A DNA stretch of 64,000 bases from Acinetobacter lwoffii (GCF_019048525.1 NZ_CP077369.1:1860001-1924000), one strand, 5' to 3'. Shown: positions 28,183 to 37,800, counted from the first letter of the stretch. Notes: generated by a model not told the origin, from the sequence alone. Program-made: numbers and translations.

Positions 28183-30069
28183 ATGAAATATGCGTTCTTC
28201 ATGTTGGGCCTGACATTCAGCCCTTTAAGTTTTTCTAGCGAAATTAATCCAGACATCCAGCATTATATCGCTCAGGCCGAAACTCAGCGTCTGGATCAGA
28301 GCACTACCTGGCAACGTCTCATGTATGCCAATCCCCAAGGTCATAGCGAGGTTAACTATTCGGGCTATTTCCTGGCAGAGCAGGGAAAAACTGATCTAAA
28401 AAAAGAAATGCAGCATAACATTCAGGCTTTATTCCTGAGCGCAGAGCCGAATCAGTCCGTCCGCTGTAAGTTTCCTGCACGCAGCAGCTGGTTAATGCAG
28501 CAATTGAATATTTCCGAGCAACAATTGCCTGCGGTCAGTTGCCCGGATTTGGATAAATGGATTGGCGAGGTCAAGCCTTATGAGGCAACCCTGATCTATG
28601 CCACGGATTTTATGGGTAATCCCAGCTCGATGTTTGGTCATACCTTGTTGCGTCTGGACCCTAAAGACCAGCAACAACTCAATCTGATTTCTTATGCGGT
28701 CAACTATGCTGCGACGGTCGATGGCAATGACAACTGGTCCTTTGCCTGGAAAGGGCTGACTGGACAATATCCGGGTGAATATTCACTGATGCCGTATTAC
28801 CGCAAGGTCAAAGAGTATGGTGACTTTGAAAGCCGGGATTTGTGGGAATATGAATTAAACTTAAGTCCGCAAGAAACCAGGTTTTTGGTACAGCATCTCT
28901 GGGAAATGCAAAATGTAAGTTTCCCTTATTATTTTATCAGTGATAATTGCGCTTATCGCCTACTGGGACTGTTTGATCTGGTACGTCCCGAGCTAAATCT
29001 ACAGAAACAGTTTAATTCGACTGCGATTCCGATTGAAACACTAAAAGTAGTAGAACAGCAGGGCTTGATCAAACAGAAAGTTTACCGTCCGGCGCTTGAA
29101 ACTCAATTGCTGGCACAGTCCAGACAGCATGGCAAAGCGCTGGCAAAAACTGCGCATCAGCTGGCTTATGCAGAAACAGGTGCAATGCCTTCAATCTTGC
29201 AGCCCTATCCGGCAGAAGATCAGGCCAAAATTCTGGAAATGGCCTATGATCATTTATATCTGGACTTTCTCCGACAAACAGTCGATAAATCATTTTCCCA
29301 GCCACGTTTTCGCAAGTTATTAGGCTTAAGAAGTCAGCTGAATATCGAGAAGCAGCGTAAAGCGCCTGAACGTCCAAAAATAGACCCGGTACAAAGCCAT
29401 CATGCACGGAATATCAGTCTTCAGGCCGGACAGGTTCAGGGTGAATCCTTTGTCCAGCTAGGGCATCGGCAGGCTTATCATGATCTCATCGACCCGCAAG
29501 GCGGTTTTCGAACCGGCACACAATTGCTGTTTCTGGATGGGGCTTTGCAATATCGTGACAGTGAGCTCAAGCTGGAACATCTGGATCTATTTACTGTCAA
29601 TTCCTATAACCCGGTCAATCCGTTTAATACGCCATTATCTTGGGGTTTTAATTTGGGCTGGAAACAGGAGGCACTGGATGCGCATGGCCAGTTTAGTGAC
29701 GATGAACAGCATGGCGTCGCCAGCTTAAAAACTCAGGGTGGTTATAGCTGGGCAAATGCCAGCCGTGAACATCTATGTTATTCACAAATGCAAACTCAGC
29801 TACAGGCAGGCAAGGCACTGGATCAGGGCTGGCGCGTAGGTGCAGGCCCTACTGTGGGGTGCCAGAATATCTGGAGCGATCAGATCAACAGTCTGGTGCA
29901 GGTGGAACTGCCTTATTGGGAAGATTCGCATCGCTGGCAGCTGAAACTGAATACTGAAATCCAATATGCATTCAATCCACAACATGCACTTCGGCTGTCT
30001 TGGGAATATCAGCAACAGCAGTCCAAAGACTGGGATCAATGGAGTCTTGGTTTGATTCGGTATTTTTAA
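28183..30069 (+). CDS. DUF4105 protein (Lnb N-terminal periplasmic domain)
   Basis: 628-residue envelope protein. Signal peptide 1-18 (ends SFSS). The central DUF4105 domain (about 120-290) has the papain-like residues NPSSMFGHTLLRL (His) and FISDNCAYRLLGLFD (Cys), with WSFAWKGLTGQYPGEYS between. The C-terminal 250 residues are rich in alternating hydrophobic and aromatic residues and end LGLIRYF, as in outer-membrane beta structure. Related domains occur in lipoprotein N-acylation protein Lnb, but that reaction is not established for this family. A weak ribosome site precedes the ATG. Confidence 0.75.
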   Translation: MKYAFFMLGLTFSPLSFSSEINPDIQHYIAQAETQRLDQSTTWQRLMYANPQGHSEVNYSGYFLAEQGKTDLKKEMQHNIQALFLSAEPNQSVRCKFPARSSWLMQQLNISEQQLPAVSCPDLDKWIGEVKPYEATLIYATDFMGNPSSMFGHTLLRLDPKDQQQLNLISYAVNYAATVDGNDNWSFAWKGLTGQYPGEYSLMPYYRKVKEYGDFESRDLWEYELNLSPQETRFLVQHLWEMQNVSFPYYFISDNCAYRLLGLFDLVRPELNLQKQFNSTAIPIETLKVVEQQGLIKQKVYRPALETQLLAQSRQHGKALAKTAHQLAYAETGAMPSILQPYPAEDQAKILEMAYDHLYLDFLRQTVDKSFSQPRFRKLLGLRSQLNIEKQRKAPERPKIDPVQSHHARNISLQAGQVQGESFVQLGHRQAYHDLIDPQGGFRTGTQLLFLDGALQYRDSELKLEHLDLFTVNSYNPVNPFNTPLSWGFNLGWKQEALDAHGQFSDDEQHGVASLKTQGGYSWANASREHLCYSQMQTQLQAGKALDQGWRVGAGPTVGCQNIWSDQINSLVQVELPYWEDSHRWQLKLNTEIQYAFNPQHALRLSWEYQQQQSKDWDQWSLGLIRYF

Positions 30070-30257
30070 GATTTATTTAAAACTATTGATAAAGTGCTGT
30101 GTATCCATGAGGCTACTGTTTAGTTTTCCCTTGTATAAAAAGATTGGCTTGATTTGGTACAAATAATCTGGTCGATATTTTAGGAAAAATACCTGATATT
30201 TGTTATATTTATCACATAATGTGAGTACAAATTGCAAGGTTTTGGGGAACAGACAGT

Positions 30258-31655
30258 ATGAATAATGAATGCATGGCAAGACTGGCCGAGCAATGGGAAC
30301 AGATCTGTCAAAATTATTCATCTGATGACTTATTGCATGCCTTTCATTTTATTCAAGATCATTCCCTGATTCTGGTGGAAGAATTCTATAAAAACATGCT
30401 CATTGAAAAGGAATCTGCAGAATTCTTTTCCGATGACTTGATTCAACAGCGCTTGCGCGACACTTTAAATGCCTGGCTACTTGAAAGCTTTGGTGTAGGG
30501 ATTAATAAACGCTATGCCGATGCCGTGCAGAAACAGGCGATGGTGGGGCATGTGCATGCGCGTGTCGGAATTCCATCCTGGCTGATCATGCGCGGTGTAC
30601 GTGAAATTGAGCGTAAAATGTTTGAACTGCTGGATGAGAATCCTCATCACAGTATGTTGACTACCTGCAGTTATATTGTCCAGATCATGGGGTTTGCCAC
30701 AGAAGTCATGTGCCGATCTTATGAAGCCAAAACAGCCATGAATCAGGAAATTAAACACAGTTATCGTGTTTTTTCAGCGATGCAGGATGTGGCCGTACAA
30801 AAAGATAAACAGCGCAGTTCATTGCTAGACTGGGAAAATGAGCTCATGTTCAAGGTCTTTTCTGAGCATGAAAAATTGAATCATCCGATGTTGTCCAAGT
30901 CGGAGTTTGGTTTATGGTTTATTCATAAAGCCTCTTATGCTTTTACCGGCTCTGACCAGGTCGATTTAATCATTGAACGAATTTATCAAGTCGATGAACT
31001 TAATCAAGATATTATGGACTGTACGGACAAAAACAATATGCTGGGACTGATCCAACGAATCCGTGACTTGAACCGTGAGATTCAGTTGTTAGTAGATCAG
31101 TTATTTCAGGTGGCCGAATATATTGAATCAGGTAATGATTCATTGACCCAGTTATTGAATCGTCGTTATTTGAATACCATTATTTCACGTGAAATCACTT
31201 TTTCCCGTAAGAATCATACGCCTTTGTCTTTACTTGCCATTGATGCTGATTATTTCAAAAGTATTAATGACAAATTTGGACATGCAGCAGGTGATCTGGC
31301 CTTGAAATTTCTGGCCGAAGCATTGCAAAAATACAGTCAGGGCAGTGATTATGCTTTCCGGGTCGGCGGTGAAGAGTTTTTGCTATTACTGGTGGATACT
31401 GATGAGAAACGTGCCCTGAATATTGCCGAAAGTATTCGTAAATATATTGAAAATGGCATGATTAATTCGGCACAAGGCCAGCAGTTTAAATTTACGGTCA
31501 GTATTGGTTGTGTGCTTTATGATGGACATCCGGATTATCAGCGCTTCCTGAATGCGGCAGATTCTGCCTTGTATATGGCGAAGAACAACGGGCGTAACAG
31601 AGTTTATATGGCTCATCAGTCCTTGAACCCTGTCGCACAGCCACTCTCAGTTTAA
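30258..31655 (+). CDS. Globin-coupled diguanylate cyclase (DosC-like)
   Basis: 465 residues. N-terminal globin sensor (about 1-155) with the proximal-His region VGHVHARVGIPSWLIMRG that matches DosC/YddV-type oxygen sensors; a helical middle domain (160-290); a GGDEF domain (about 295-455) with LTQLLNRRYLN, IDADYFKSINDKFGHAAGD and GGEEF. Expected to make cyclic di-GMP under haem-O2 control. The RxxD inhibitory site is degenerate (QGSD at that spot), so product inhibition may be lost. GGGGAA upstream of the ATG supports the start. No phosphodiesterase partner (DosP) is adjacent. Confidence 0.82.
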   Translation: MNNECMARLAEQWEQICQNYSSDDLLHAFHFIQDHSLILVEEFYKNMLIEKESAEFFSDDLIQQRLRDTLNAWLLESFGVGINKRYADAVQKQAMVGHVHARVGIPSWLIMRGVREIERKMFELLDENPHHSMLTTCSYIVQIMGFATEVMCRSYEAKTAMNQEIKHSYRVFSAMQDVAVQKDKQRSSLLDWENELMFKVFSEHEKLNHPMLSKSEFGLWFIHKASYAFTGSDQVDLIIERIYQVDELNQDIMDCTDKNNMLGLIQRIRDLNREIQLLVDQLFQVAEYIESGNDSLTQLLNRRYLNTIISREITFSRKNHTPLSLLAIDADYFKSINDKFGHAAGDLALKFLAEALQKYSQGSDYAFRVGGEEFLLLLVDTDEKRALNIAESIRKYIENGMINSAQGQQFKFTVSIGCVLYDGHPDYQRFLNAADSALYMAKNNGRNRVYMAHQSLNPVAQPLSV

Positions 31656-31666
31656 ATGAAAGGTTT

Positions 31667-32227
31667 TTAGCCAGTTGCAGACTGCTGCTCTATAAATTCC
31701 TGAAATTTCTGTTTTTGCTGGAGATATTCGGGATGATTTTTAGCTTCATCCCATTTCTGTTTAAAGATTTTGGCAGCAGCGGCTTTAACCGGATCTTCAT
31801 GATTACGTGGCAGCTCGGAACGGCCATGCGCACCACTCAAGCCTTTTTTATCCTCCGGAACCGGGCCATCGTATTTTTTGCCACCTTTATGATTGGCATA
31901 ACGTCGGGCACGGGTGAAACCCATCTGTAAAAACTTGCGTGCCATGTCCGCACCGATAAAATCTTCTTGCTTTAAATAGTCCAAGAAAAGCTGATAGATT
32001 TTCTCGCTACTCGCTTGGGCTTTTGCTTCATCTGCAAAGCGCCAGTGTGGCAGGATTTCCGATTTATAAGGCTCAACCAGTAATACACCTTGTTCACCAC
32101 GGCCAATCCGGTAGAGCTGGGGTCGTTTACGAAAATTAATCTTTGCAAAGTCCAGAAAATAATCAAAACTATTCGAAACTACACGTGACGGACGTTTTGG
32201 TGGGGTTACTTTGGCAGATGACTTCAT
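31667..32227 (-). CDS. DUF4385 family protein
   Basis: 186 residues from this start. The DUF4385 core is easy to see: FDYFLDFAKINFRKRPQLYR, GEQGVLLVEPYKSEILPHWRF, DMARKFLQMGFTRARRYANHKGGKKY. Function unknown; basic, cytosolic. I chose the ATG at 32227 because AAAAGG lies seven bases upstream; an earlier ATG at 32260 lacks a ribosome site. Convergent with the globin-coupled cyclase gene, 11 bases apart. Confidence 0.78.
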   Translation of the reverse strand: MKSSAKVTPPKRPSRVVSNSFDYFLDFAKINFRKRPQLYRIGRGEQGVLLVEPYKSEILPHWRFADEAKAQASSEKIYQLFLDYLKQEDFIGADMARKFLQMGFTRARRYANHKGGKKYDGPVPEDKKGLSGAHGRSELPRNHEDPVKAAAAKIFKQKWDEAKNHPEYLQQKQKFQEFIEQQSATG

Positions 32228-32306
32228 ATTCGGCCTTTTCTGAAATTTAAAATGACTCAATATTTCAGCTAATACAAATTATAAAAACGAAAGGACAAGA
32301 TACAGA

Positions 32307-32337
32307 AAAGCCCCTGTCATTTAGAGCTAGGGGCTTT
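32307..32337 (-). terminator. Terminator of the lysine-rich protein gene
   Basis: AAAGCCCCT / AGGGGCTTT stem, 13-base loop, T run in the leftward direction. Confidence 0.7.
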
Positions 32338-32341
32338 CATT

Positions 32342-32776
32342 TTACTTCGATTTTTTTGAACTGGTCTTCGAGGTTTTAGCCTTGGTTGACTTGCTCTTAG
32401 AGGAGCTACTCGACTGCTTTTTAGCAGGCGCCGATTTTTTTGAAGAAGACTTTTTCACTTTAGTGTCGTCTTTACTCTTGTTGCTGCTTTTCGCTTTAGC
32501 CGGTTTTTTCGCGGAAGAGGTCTTTTGGTCTTTCGCTTTATCACTGGCTTTTGAGCTCGAATTTTTCTTCGCCTTCACTTTTTCATCTTTGCTGGCATTG
32601 TCTTTCTTAGAAGATGCCGCTTTAGATTTACTGCTCGCCGCTTTTTTAGTGACTTTGCGATCACTGTCTTTGTCACTACTCTTATTCGACTTTTTCAGTT
32701 TCTCATCTTGGGTCTTTTTAGCAGTTTTTGCTGATTTTTTGCTGTCTTTCGCCTGGTTATTTTTACTATTCGCCAT
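32342..32776 (-). CDS. Lysine/serine/alanine-rich histone H1-like protein
   Basis: 144 residues, almost wholly K, S, A, D, T with motifs such as KKSAKTAKKTQ, AASSKKDNAS, KPAKAKSSNKSK and KTSSKKSK. Highly basic and probably disordered, resembling bacterial H1-like (AlgP/HctB-type) DNA-binding tails. Function not assigned. The ATG at 32776 has AAGGA six to seven bases upstream; six extra codons in the longer frame are not needed. Because of the biased codons the opposite strand is also open (32382-32999), but that frame is a shadow. Confidence 0.75.
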   Translation of the reverse strand: MANSKNNQAKDSKKSAKTAKKTQDEKLKKSNKSSDKDSDRKVTKKAASSKSKAASSKKDNASKDEKVKAKKNSSSKASDKAKDQKTSSAKKPAKAKSSNKSKDDTKVKKSSSKKSAPAKKQSSSSSKSKSTKAKTSKTSSKKSK

Positions 32777-33050
32777 GGTTACTTTCCTTATCATTAAAAA
32801 TCAATCAGAAAGATATAAAGCGCTTTGCTGTATATCAACTTCAAATTACTTTAATGGGAGAGCGGCAGGATTAAAACTTTATCGTGTATCCAAGTGTAGG
32901 CTTGTTGCAAACACAAGCAGGAATTGTTTGAGTTCTAGACTGAAACATAGCAAGTTTTGGGACAGGTCTTTAAACCCTGTTACCAGGTGTTATTTATAGC
33001 AAGTGAGCTTTTGAATTAAGTATTGATATCCTCTTCCTTTAAAAGCAAAA
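32777..33050. other. Intergenic stretch, no supported gene
   Basis: Leader of the lysine-rich protein gene and DNA up to the folE terminator. No convincing frame, no RNA structure that I can support. Confidence 0.5.
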
Positions 33051-33075
33051 AACCCCGAATGATCGAGGCTTTGAG
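33051..33075 (-). terminator. Terminator of folE
   Basis: Leftward: GCCTCGA, TCAT loop, TCGGGGT (one G-T pair), then a T run. Confidence 0.6.
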
Positions 33076-33099
33076 TAACTTATTTTTAAGCTTTAATAA

Positions 33100-33654
33100 T
33101 TAATAGCTTTCTGGAACCGCACTTAAAAATTCACGACGTGTTTCTTTGTCGGTTTTAAAATCACCAATAAATGATACCGTACGTGTGGTTGATTCCTGCT
33201 TGCCTACACCGCGCATCATCATGCACATGTGCGCAGAATCAATCATTACTGCAACACCGCGTGCTTTGGTGACTTCAGCCACTGCTTCTGCAATTTGCTG
33301 AGTCAGATTTTCCTGAATCTGCAAACGGCGTGCAAACATTTCAGTAATACGGGCAAATTTAGACAGGCCTAAAACATGACCTTCTGGCAAATAGGCGATA
33401 TGTACGCGGCCATAAAATGGCAATAAGTGATGCTCACATAGCGAATAAAATTCGATGTTTTTAACCAGTACCATTTCACGGTTATCGGAAGGGAAGACCG
33501 CCTTGTTGGTCACTTCTTCAAGTGTCTGGCTATAACCCGAGGTTAAATATGAAAATGCTTTCGCAGCGCGCACAGGCGTATCTTTGAGACCAGGGCGATT
33601 TAGATCTTCGCCAACGGCAGTAAGAATGTTTGCGTAGGATTGCTGCATAGTCAT
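33100..33654 (-). CDS. folE: GTP cyclohydrolase I
   Basis: First step of folate synthesis: GTP to 7,8-dihydroneopterin triphosphate. 184 residues, type IA. Zinc and catalytic residues: [14 protein letters not shown] (Cys, His) and [10 protein letters not shown] (Cys), with GLSKFARI and the C-terminal RREFLSAV. Start taken at [11 protein letters not shown]. Downstream of an Smr gene in the same direction, but an 87-base gap and a distinct leader suggest separate control. Confidence 0.95.
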   Translation of the reverse strand: MTMQQSYANILTAVGEDLNRPGLKDTPVRAAKAFSYLTSGYSQTLEEVTNKAVFPSDNREMVLVKNIEFYSLCEHHLLPFYGRVHIAYLPEGHVLGLSKFARITEMFARRLQIQENLTQQIAEAVAEVTKARGVAVMIDSAHMCMMMRGVGKQESTTRTVSFIGDFKTDKETRREFLSAVPESY

Positions 33655-33741
33655 ATGACGTATTCACTTAAACTGAGAATGAACAAGGACGGCATTGTAG
33701 CAGAAAACTTTTACAATGCCTTGTTTTGAGGCTAAAACCGT

Positions 33742-34425
33742 TTACTGTTTGAACTTTGGATTCTTTTCTGCACGTTTGAGCAGAACCAATACCGCACCGG
33801 TACCACCTTGCTTTTCAGGTGCACTGACAAAAGCCAAAACATCGCGATGCTGACGCAGCCAGCCGTTGACATAGGTTTTTAAAATCGCTTCCGGACCTTT
33901 GCCATGTATGATTTTAATCACGTTCTGGTTTTCATCTTTGGCGATCTGGATAATCTGCAGCACGGCTTGACGCGCTTCTTCCACGGTACAGCCATGCAGA
34001 TCCACAGCTTCAAACCAGCGCAAGTTACCGGCTTTCAAGTCTTCAAACACTTTATGCTGCAAGGTGGCGATGCGATAGCTCAAGTTGGCCTGACTGCCGA
34101 CAGGATTGAGCATGGCCTGAGTATCTGATAAAGCCATTGCCTCTGTTTCCAGCGGGCCAGTAGCCGCTGCACGCTTTGCCAAGATTTGTGCATCCGGCTT
34201 TTTCTTGCGTGGTTTGTCCAGTTGAACCGTATTTCCCGATTCAATTTTTTGTACGCCCTGCATTTGCTTGCGGAATAATTCCAGTTCTTCTAACGCTTCT
34301 TGCTCGACAGTCTTTTCAACAGGTGCAGCAACGACCGCAGGTGTTTGCGGCTGTGTAATTTGCTTCTTAAAAGATTTCAGCAGGTTGTACTGATCTTTAG
34401 ATAATGAAGAATCGTGTTTACTCAT
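33742..34425 (-). CDS. Smr domain protein (SmrA/YdaL or SmrB-like)
   Basis: 227 residues. A charged N-terminal half (1-125), then an Smr domain (about 140-222) with the three signatures DLHGCTVEEAR, IIHGKG and GGTGAVLVLLKR. Smr proteins are nucleases; some cut mRNA on collided ribosomes (SmrB) and others nick DNA. The sequence does not decide which. Single gene upstream of folE. Confidence 0.85.
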   Translation of the reverse strand: MSKHDSSLSKDQYNLLKSFKKQITQPQTPAVVAAPVEKTVEQEALEELELFRKQMQGVQKIESGNTVQLDKPRKKKPDAQILAKRAAATGPLETEAMALSDTQAMLNPVGSQANLSYRIATLQHKVFEDLKAGNLRWFEAVDLHGCTVEEARQAVLQIIQIAKDENQNVIKIIHGKGPEAILKTYVNGWLRQHRDVLAFVSAPEKQGGTGAVLVLLKRAEKNPKFKQ

Positions 34426-34566
34426 AATGTAAAAACAAGGGAGATGCGGAATTTACAAGAATTATAGTCTGAAAATAGACAAAGGAGAACTGAATTGCGT
34501 TCATGACATTGCTGAGGATTTTAAATACGCTCGAGAATCTATGATCTACTTTTCAATATTGAAAAT

Positions 34567-34598
34567 AAAAAAGCCCAATCCTGAGATTGGGCTTTTTT
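34567..34598 (-). terminator. Terminator of the trpGDC operon
   Basis: Perfect 14-bp stem AAAAAAGCCCAATC / GATTGGGCTTTTTT with CTGA loop; T run in both directions. Confidence 0.88.
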
Positions 34599-34622
34599 AA
34601 TGCTTAGGTGAGCATTTACATT

Positions 34623-35429
34623 TTAAACCGCTTCAGGCTCACCAAACAGATCGCGGAAAGCATGATCCGGACGTGGTTGTTTCATGAAGCTTTCGCCGAC
34701 CAGAAAGGCGTGAATATCATTTTTCTGCATCATCGCAACATCCGCAGGTGTGGCAATACCACTTTCAGTCACCAGCAGGCGTGAAGGGTCCAGTAATTTT
34801 TTCAAACGTAATGATGTGTTTAAATCCACATCAAAGGTTTTTAAATTACGGTTATTTACACCGAGCAGACAACGATCAGAAAGTTTTAAAGCACGGGATA
34901 GTTCTTCTTCATCGTGAACTTCAACCAGTACATCCAGATGATGTTCAAATGCAGTTTTAGACATTTCTTCTAACTGCTGGTCAGACAGGCAAGCCACAAT
35001 TAGCAAGATACAGTCTGCATGCAGGGCACGTGCTTCGATAACTCCATAAGGATCGATCAGAAAGTCTTTGCGCAGTGCAGGCAGGTCGCAATGTGAACGG
35101 GCAATCTGAATGTTGTCATCGTGACCCTGGAAAAAGTCTACATCGGTCAGCACCGATAAACAGGCTGCACCTGCCTCCTGATACTGTGCTGCAATTTCCG
35201 CAGGGTTAAAGTTCTCGCGAATAATGCCCTTGGATGGCGAAGCTTTCTTAATTTCAGCAATGACACCCGGACGTTTCGACACTAAAGACTGGGCAAAACC
35301 ACGCACAGGTGATGCACCTTGTGCCAGTTCTTCCAGATCTTTATAGCTTTTCTGCTTTAAACGTAGGGCAAATTCTTCTTTTTTACGGTCAACAATTTTG
35401 CCTAAAATTGTATTTGCGATATCCACCAT
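34623..35429 (-). CDS. trpC: Indole-3-glycerol phosphate synthase
   Basis: Tryptophan synthesis, ring closure of CdRP to indole-3-glycerol phosphate. 268 residues, monofunctional TrpC barrel. Motifs: IAEIKKASPSKGIIR (substrate Lys), LRKDFLIDPYGVIEARALHAD, GVNNRNLKTFDVD, LVTESGIATPADV. I use ATG 35429; two codons upstream a TTG extends the frame. Last gene of trpGDC, 20 bases after trpD. Confidence 0.95.
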   Translation of the reverse strand: MVDIANTILGKIVDRKKEEFALRLKQKSYKDLEELAQGASPVRGFAQSLVSKRPGVIAEIKKASPSKGIIRENFNPAEIAAQYQEAGAACLSVLTDVDFFQGHDDNIQIARSHCDLPALRKDFLIDPYGVIEARALHADCILLIVACLSDQQLEEMSKTAFEHHLDVLVEVHDEEELSRALKLSDRCLLGVNNRNLKTFDVDLNTSLRLKKLLDPSRLLVTESGIATPADVAMMQKNDIHAFLVGESFMKQPRPDHAFRDLFGEPEAV

Positions 35430-35449
35430 GATCAAAATCCCTGACCGAA

Positions 35450-36496
35450 TTAAGCTTCGTAATGTTTAATAGTTTTGGTAAATTCAGACAGTACACTCAT
35501 TTTCTCAAGTGCCTGACCGCCATAGATAATGTCATGTGCCAGCGCAACACCTTGCTTATAGCTGCTGGTCAAACCGGAGACATAAATACCTGCGCCGGCA
35601 TTCAGCGCGATCATATTGGCGGCTTTATCGCCGATGTCTGATTTTTTCTTGCCCAGTGCATCTTTGATTAAAGCCAGACTTTGCGCAGAATCTTCCACAA
35701 TCAGTCCGGTCAGAGTTTGCGATTCAATATCGACCGATTCAGGAATAATTTCCCATTCGGTGACTTCGCCATTTTTCAGTTCAGCAACATGAGTTGAAGA
35801 GGCTATACTGATTTCATCCAGACCATCACGTGAATGTACTACCATCACATGTTCAGCACCGAGCTGTTTCATAACTTCCGCAATCGGACGGCAGAGTTCA
35901 TTGGAAAATACGCCAATGACCAGACGTTGTACGCCAGCCGGATTGGTTAAAGGACCGAGTAGGTTGAAAATACTGCGAATCCCCAATTCTTTACGTGGGC
36001 CGATTGCATATTTCATGGCTTGATGATGATTCGGTGCAAACAGGAAGCCGACACCGACATCACGGATACAGCGTTCAGTCTGCTGCATATTCAGGTCCAG
36101 GTTAATCCCGGCCTGTTCCAGTAAATCCGACGAACCTGATTTGGTCGAAACGCCGCGGTTACCATGTTTGGCAATGGTTGCGCCCGCTGCTGCAATTACA
36201 AATGCAGAAGCAGTAGAAACATTAAACAGGTTCTGGCCATCACCACCTGTACCCACGATGTCCACTAAATATGGAATATCACTGACATCAATTTTGGTAG
36301 CCAGTTCACGCATAACACGTGCAGCTGCAGTAATCTCATCAATGCTTTCGCCTTTTAGGCGTAAGCCCATCAGCAGGGCACCAATCTGGGCATCGGTCGC
36401 TTCACCTGACATGATGGCACGCATCACGTCTTGCATTTGATCCTGAGTCAGGTGAATGTTTTTAGTAATATTGCTTAAAGCTTGTTGAATATTCAT
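35450..36496 (-). CDS. trpD: Anthranilate phosphoribosyltransferase
   Basis: Transfers phosphoribose from PRPP to anthranilate. 348 residues. PRPP-binding [18 protein letters not shown] (about 83-100), anthranilate-binding [19 protein letters not shown], and the Mg-binding DEISI region ([12 protein letters not shown]). Middle gene of trpGDC, starting nine bases after the trpG stop. Confidence 0.96.
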   Translation of the reverse strand: MNIQQALSNITKNIHLTQDQMQDVMRAIMSGEATDAQIGALLMGLRLKGESIDEITAAARVMRELATKIDVSDIPYLVDIVGTGGDGQNLFNVSTASAFVIAAAGATIAKHGNRGVSTKSGSSDLLEQAGINLDLNMQQTERCIRDVGVGFLFAPNHHQAMKYAIGPRKELGIRSIFNLLGPLTNPAGVQRLVIGVFSNELCRPIAEVMKQLGAEHVMVVHSRDGLDEISIASSTHVAELKNGEVTEWEIIPESVDIESQTLTGLIVEDSAQSLALIKDALGKKKSDIGDKAANMIALNAGAGIYVSGLTSSYKQGVALAHDIIYGGQALEKMSVLSEFTKTIKHYEA

Positions 36497-36505
36497 AAGA
36501 TGTTC

Positions 36506-37090
36506 TTAGGCATAAATTTCGAGAAAGTTTTTAAAGATTTGATGACCATGCTGGCTCAGAATCGATTCAGGATGGAACTGCACGCCTTCGACCGGCAATG
36601 TCTTATGTTTCACACCCATAATTTCTTCCATAGAGCCATCCGCTTCATTGGTCCAGCAGGTGACTTCCAGACATTCGGGCAAGGTAGCTTGATCAATCAC
36701 CAGTGAATGATAGCGCGTTGCAGGAAATGGAGAAGGAAGATTGCTGAAAATCCCGGTATCACTGTGGTACATATCAGACAGACGGCCATGCATGACACGT
36801 TTGGCACGCACGATATCACCGCCAAATGCCTGCCCCATACTTTGATGACCAAGACAAACGCCCAGTAAAGGAATTTTGCCAGCAAAATGCTGAATGGCAG
36901 GAATAGAAATTCCTGCCTCACTTGGCGAGCACGGGCCGGGGCCAATCACTAAATACTTAGGTTGCCATCGCTCTATATCTTCCAATGTCACGGCATCATT
37001 ACGGACTACTTTTACTTCTTGATTCAGTTCGCCAAAATATTGGACGATGTTATAAGTAAAGGAGTCATAGTTGTCGACCATGAGAAGCAT
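36506..37090 (-). CDS. trpG: Anthranilate synthase component II (glutamine amidotransferase)
   Basis: Glutaminase subunit of anthranilate synthase; its fold also serves PabA in many bacteria. 194 residues, class I amidotransferase: [11 protein letters not shown], nucleophile in [15 protein letters not shown] (Cys about 79), catalytic [12 protein letters not shown]. Upstream partner trpE is absent from this window. The start ATG has AGAGG 12 bases upstream. Only about 105 bases separate it from the prophage, so its promoter lies next to or inside the left prophage junction. Confidence 0.94.
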   Translation of the reverse strand: MLLMVDNYDSFTYNIVQYFGELNQEVKVVRNDAVTLEDIERWQPKYLVIGPGPCSPSEAGISIPAIQHFAGKIPLLGVCLGHQSMGQAFGGDIVRAKRVMHGRLSDMYHSDTGIFSNLPSPFPATRYHSLVIDQATLPECLEVTCWTNEADGSMEEIMGVKHKTLPVEGVQFHPESILSQHGHQIFKNFLEIYA

Positions 37091-37193
37091 ATCGCACGTA
37101 ACCTCTTGAGAATTATGAAAATGAGTATCTTTATTTCTAATCGTTACTCACTATGTTACTCACTTTTAGAAAAGTGACTGATTTTACAGGCAT
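37091..37193. other. Junction region between trpG and the prophage (putative attL zone)
   Basis: Holds the trpGDC promoter region and the left prophage boundary; the exact crossover cannot be read without the right end. Visible structure: direct repeat GTTACTCAC (37143-37151 and 37155-37163) and a perfect inverted repeat CACTTTT-AG-AAAAGTG (37161-37176), either of which might belong to an attachment core or a regulator site. Confidence 0.35.
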
Positions 37194-37217
37194 TAAAAAG
37201 CCGCTAATCAAGCGGCT
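37194..37217 (-). terminator. Terminator of the leftward prophage operon
   Basis: AGCCGCT / AGCGGCT hairpin with TTTTT leftward. The stop codon of the last gene lies in the loop, so coding and termination overlap. Confidence 0.75.
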
Positions 37218-37477
37218 ACTTTACCAGTTTTTGAATGCCTTGTGACAACTTCGTTCACATAACTATTTAGGTAGTAACTTCGTGGACCATCTTTGCTTGG
37301 CTGGTCAATTTCTCCTTTTTTAATCCGGTCATACAAAGTTGGTTCGCTCATGTTCATGCGCTTGGCAAATTCCTTGATACTCACTCGGCGCTCATCCTGA
37401 TTTGCCATTGCTCTTTTAAGCTCCTGCATTTCATCAAAAATGGCTTGGAGTAAATTGTGCTCAGCTTCAGTTCCCAT
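37208..37477 (-). CDS. Excisionase-like small DNA-binding protein
   Basis: 89 residues. A winged-helix/MerR-like region (about 30-75) reads VSIKEFAKRMNMSEPTLYDRIKKGEID then RSYYLNSYVNEVV, as in AlpA/Xis or helix_turn_helix_17 proteins. Very strong ribosome site AAAGGAGGTG within the upstream gene; stop and start are directly adjacent (TAG-ATG). Last gene of the leftward operon, next to the chromosomal junction, which is where an xis would be expected. No integrase lies beside it. Confidence 0.6.
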   Translation of the reverse strand: MGTEAEHNLLQAIFDEMQELKRAMANQDERRVSIKEFAKRMNMSEPTLYDRIKKGEIDQPSKDGPRSYYLNSYVNEVVTRHSKTGKVAA

Positions 37478-37642
37478 CTAAGACACCTCCTTTAAGCTTT
37501 GAACTACTGATTCCGGCAACCCAAAAAAATCATTTAGAGTTTTATCAAATTCACCGCTTTCAATGAATTGATCCATCAGATTTACTTGCTGATCGATATT
37601 GCTATCTTCACAAGGCTCACATGGTTTTTGAATATCAGTCAT
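37478..37642 (-). CDS. Small prophage protein (54 residues), hypothetical
   Basis: Frame MTDIQKPCEPCEDSN... ending VVQSLKEVS. Acidic, with a CxxC near the N-terminus. Start overlaps the stop of the gene upstream by four bases (ATGA) and its stop abuts the next start; the coupling on both sides is the main reason to accept it. Confidence 0.6.
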   Translation of the reverse strand: MTDIQKPCEPCEDSNIDQQVNLMDQFIESGEFDKTLNDFFGLPESVVQSLKEVS

Positions 37643-37800
37643 TGTTTTTCTCCTTGAGCCTTCAAGTATTCAAACTTTGCATCTGCCCAGTTCTTAGAAT
37701 CATATGGGCTTAATCCTTTTTTCTTGCACCAATCAGCGCACCAGAGCCATTGCGCATCGTCATATGGGGTGGGTTCAATTATTTGGTTATTGCTATCCAT
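37639..37800 (-). CDS. Small prophage protein (53 residues), hypothetical
   Basis: Trp- and Cys-rich short protein with AQWLWCADWCKKKGLSPYD and a helical end. Starts in TGATGG overlap with the preceding gene and ends in ATGA overlap with the next. No function recognised. Confidence 0.6.
   Translation of the reverse strand: MDSNNQIIEPTPYDDAQWLWCADWCKKKGLSPYDSKNWADAKFEYLKAQGEKQ

Noticed and set aside
32382..32999. 205-codon rightward open frame rich in Leu, Phe and Ser
   Set aside because: It is the complement of the lysine-rich gene; biased codons keep the opposite strand open. No ribosome site or domain.
37161..37176. Inverted repeat CACTTTT-AG-AAAAGTG as a proven attachment core
   Set aside because: Without the right junction there is no second copy to compare, so it is only described in the junction entry.
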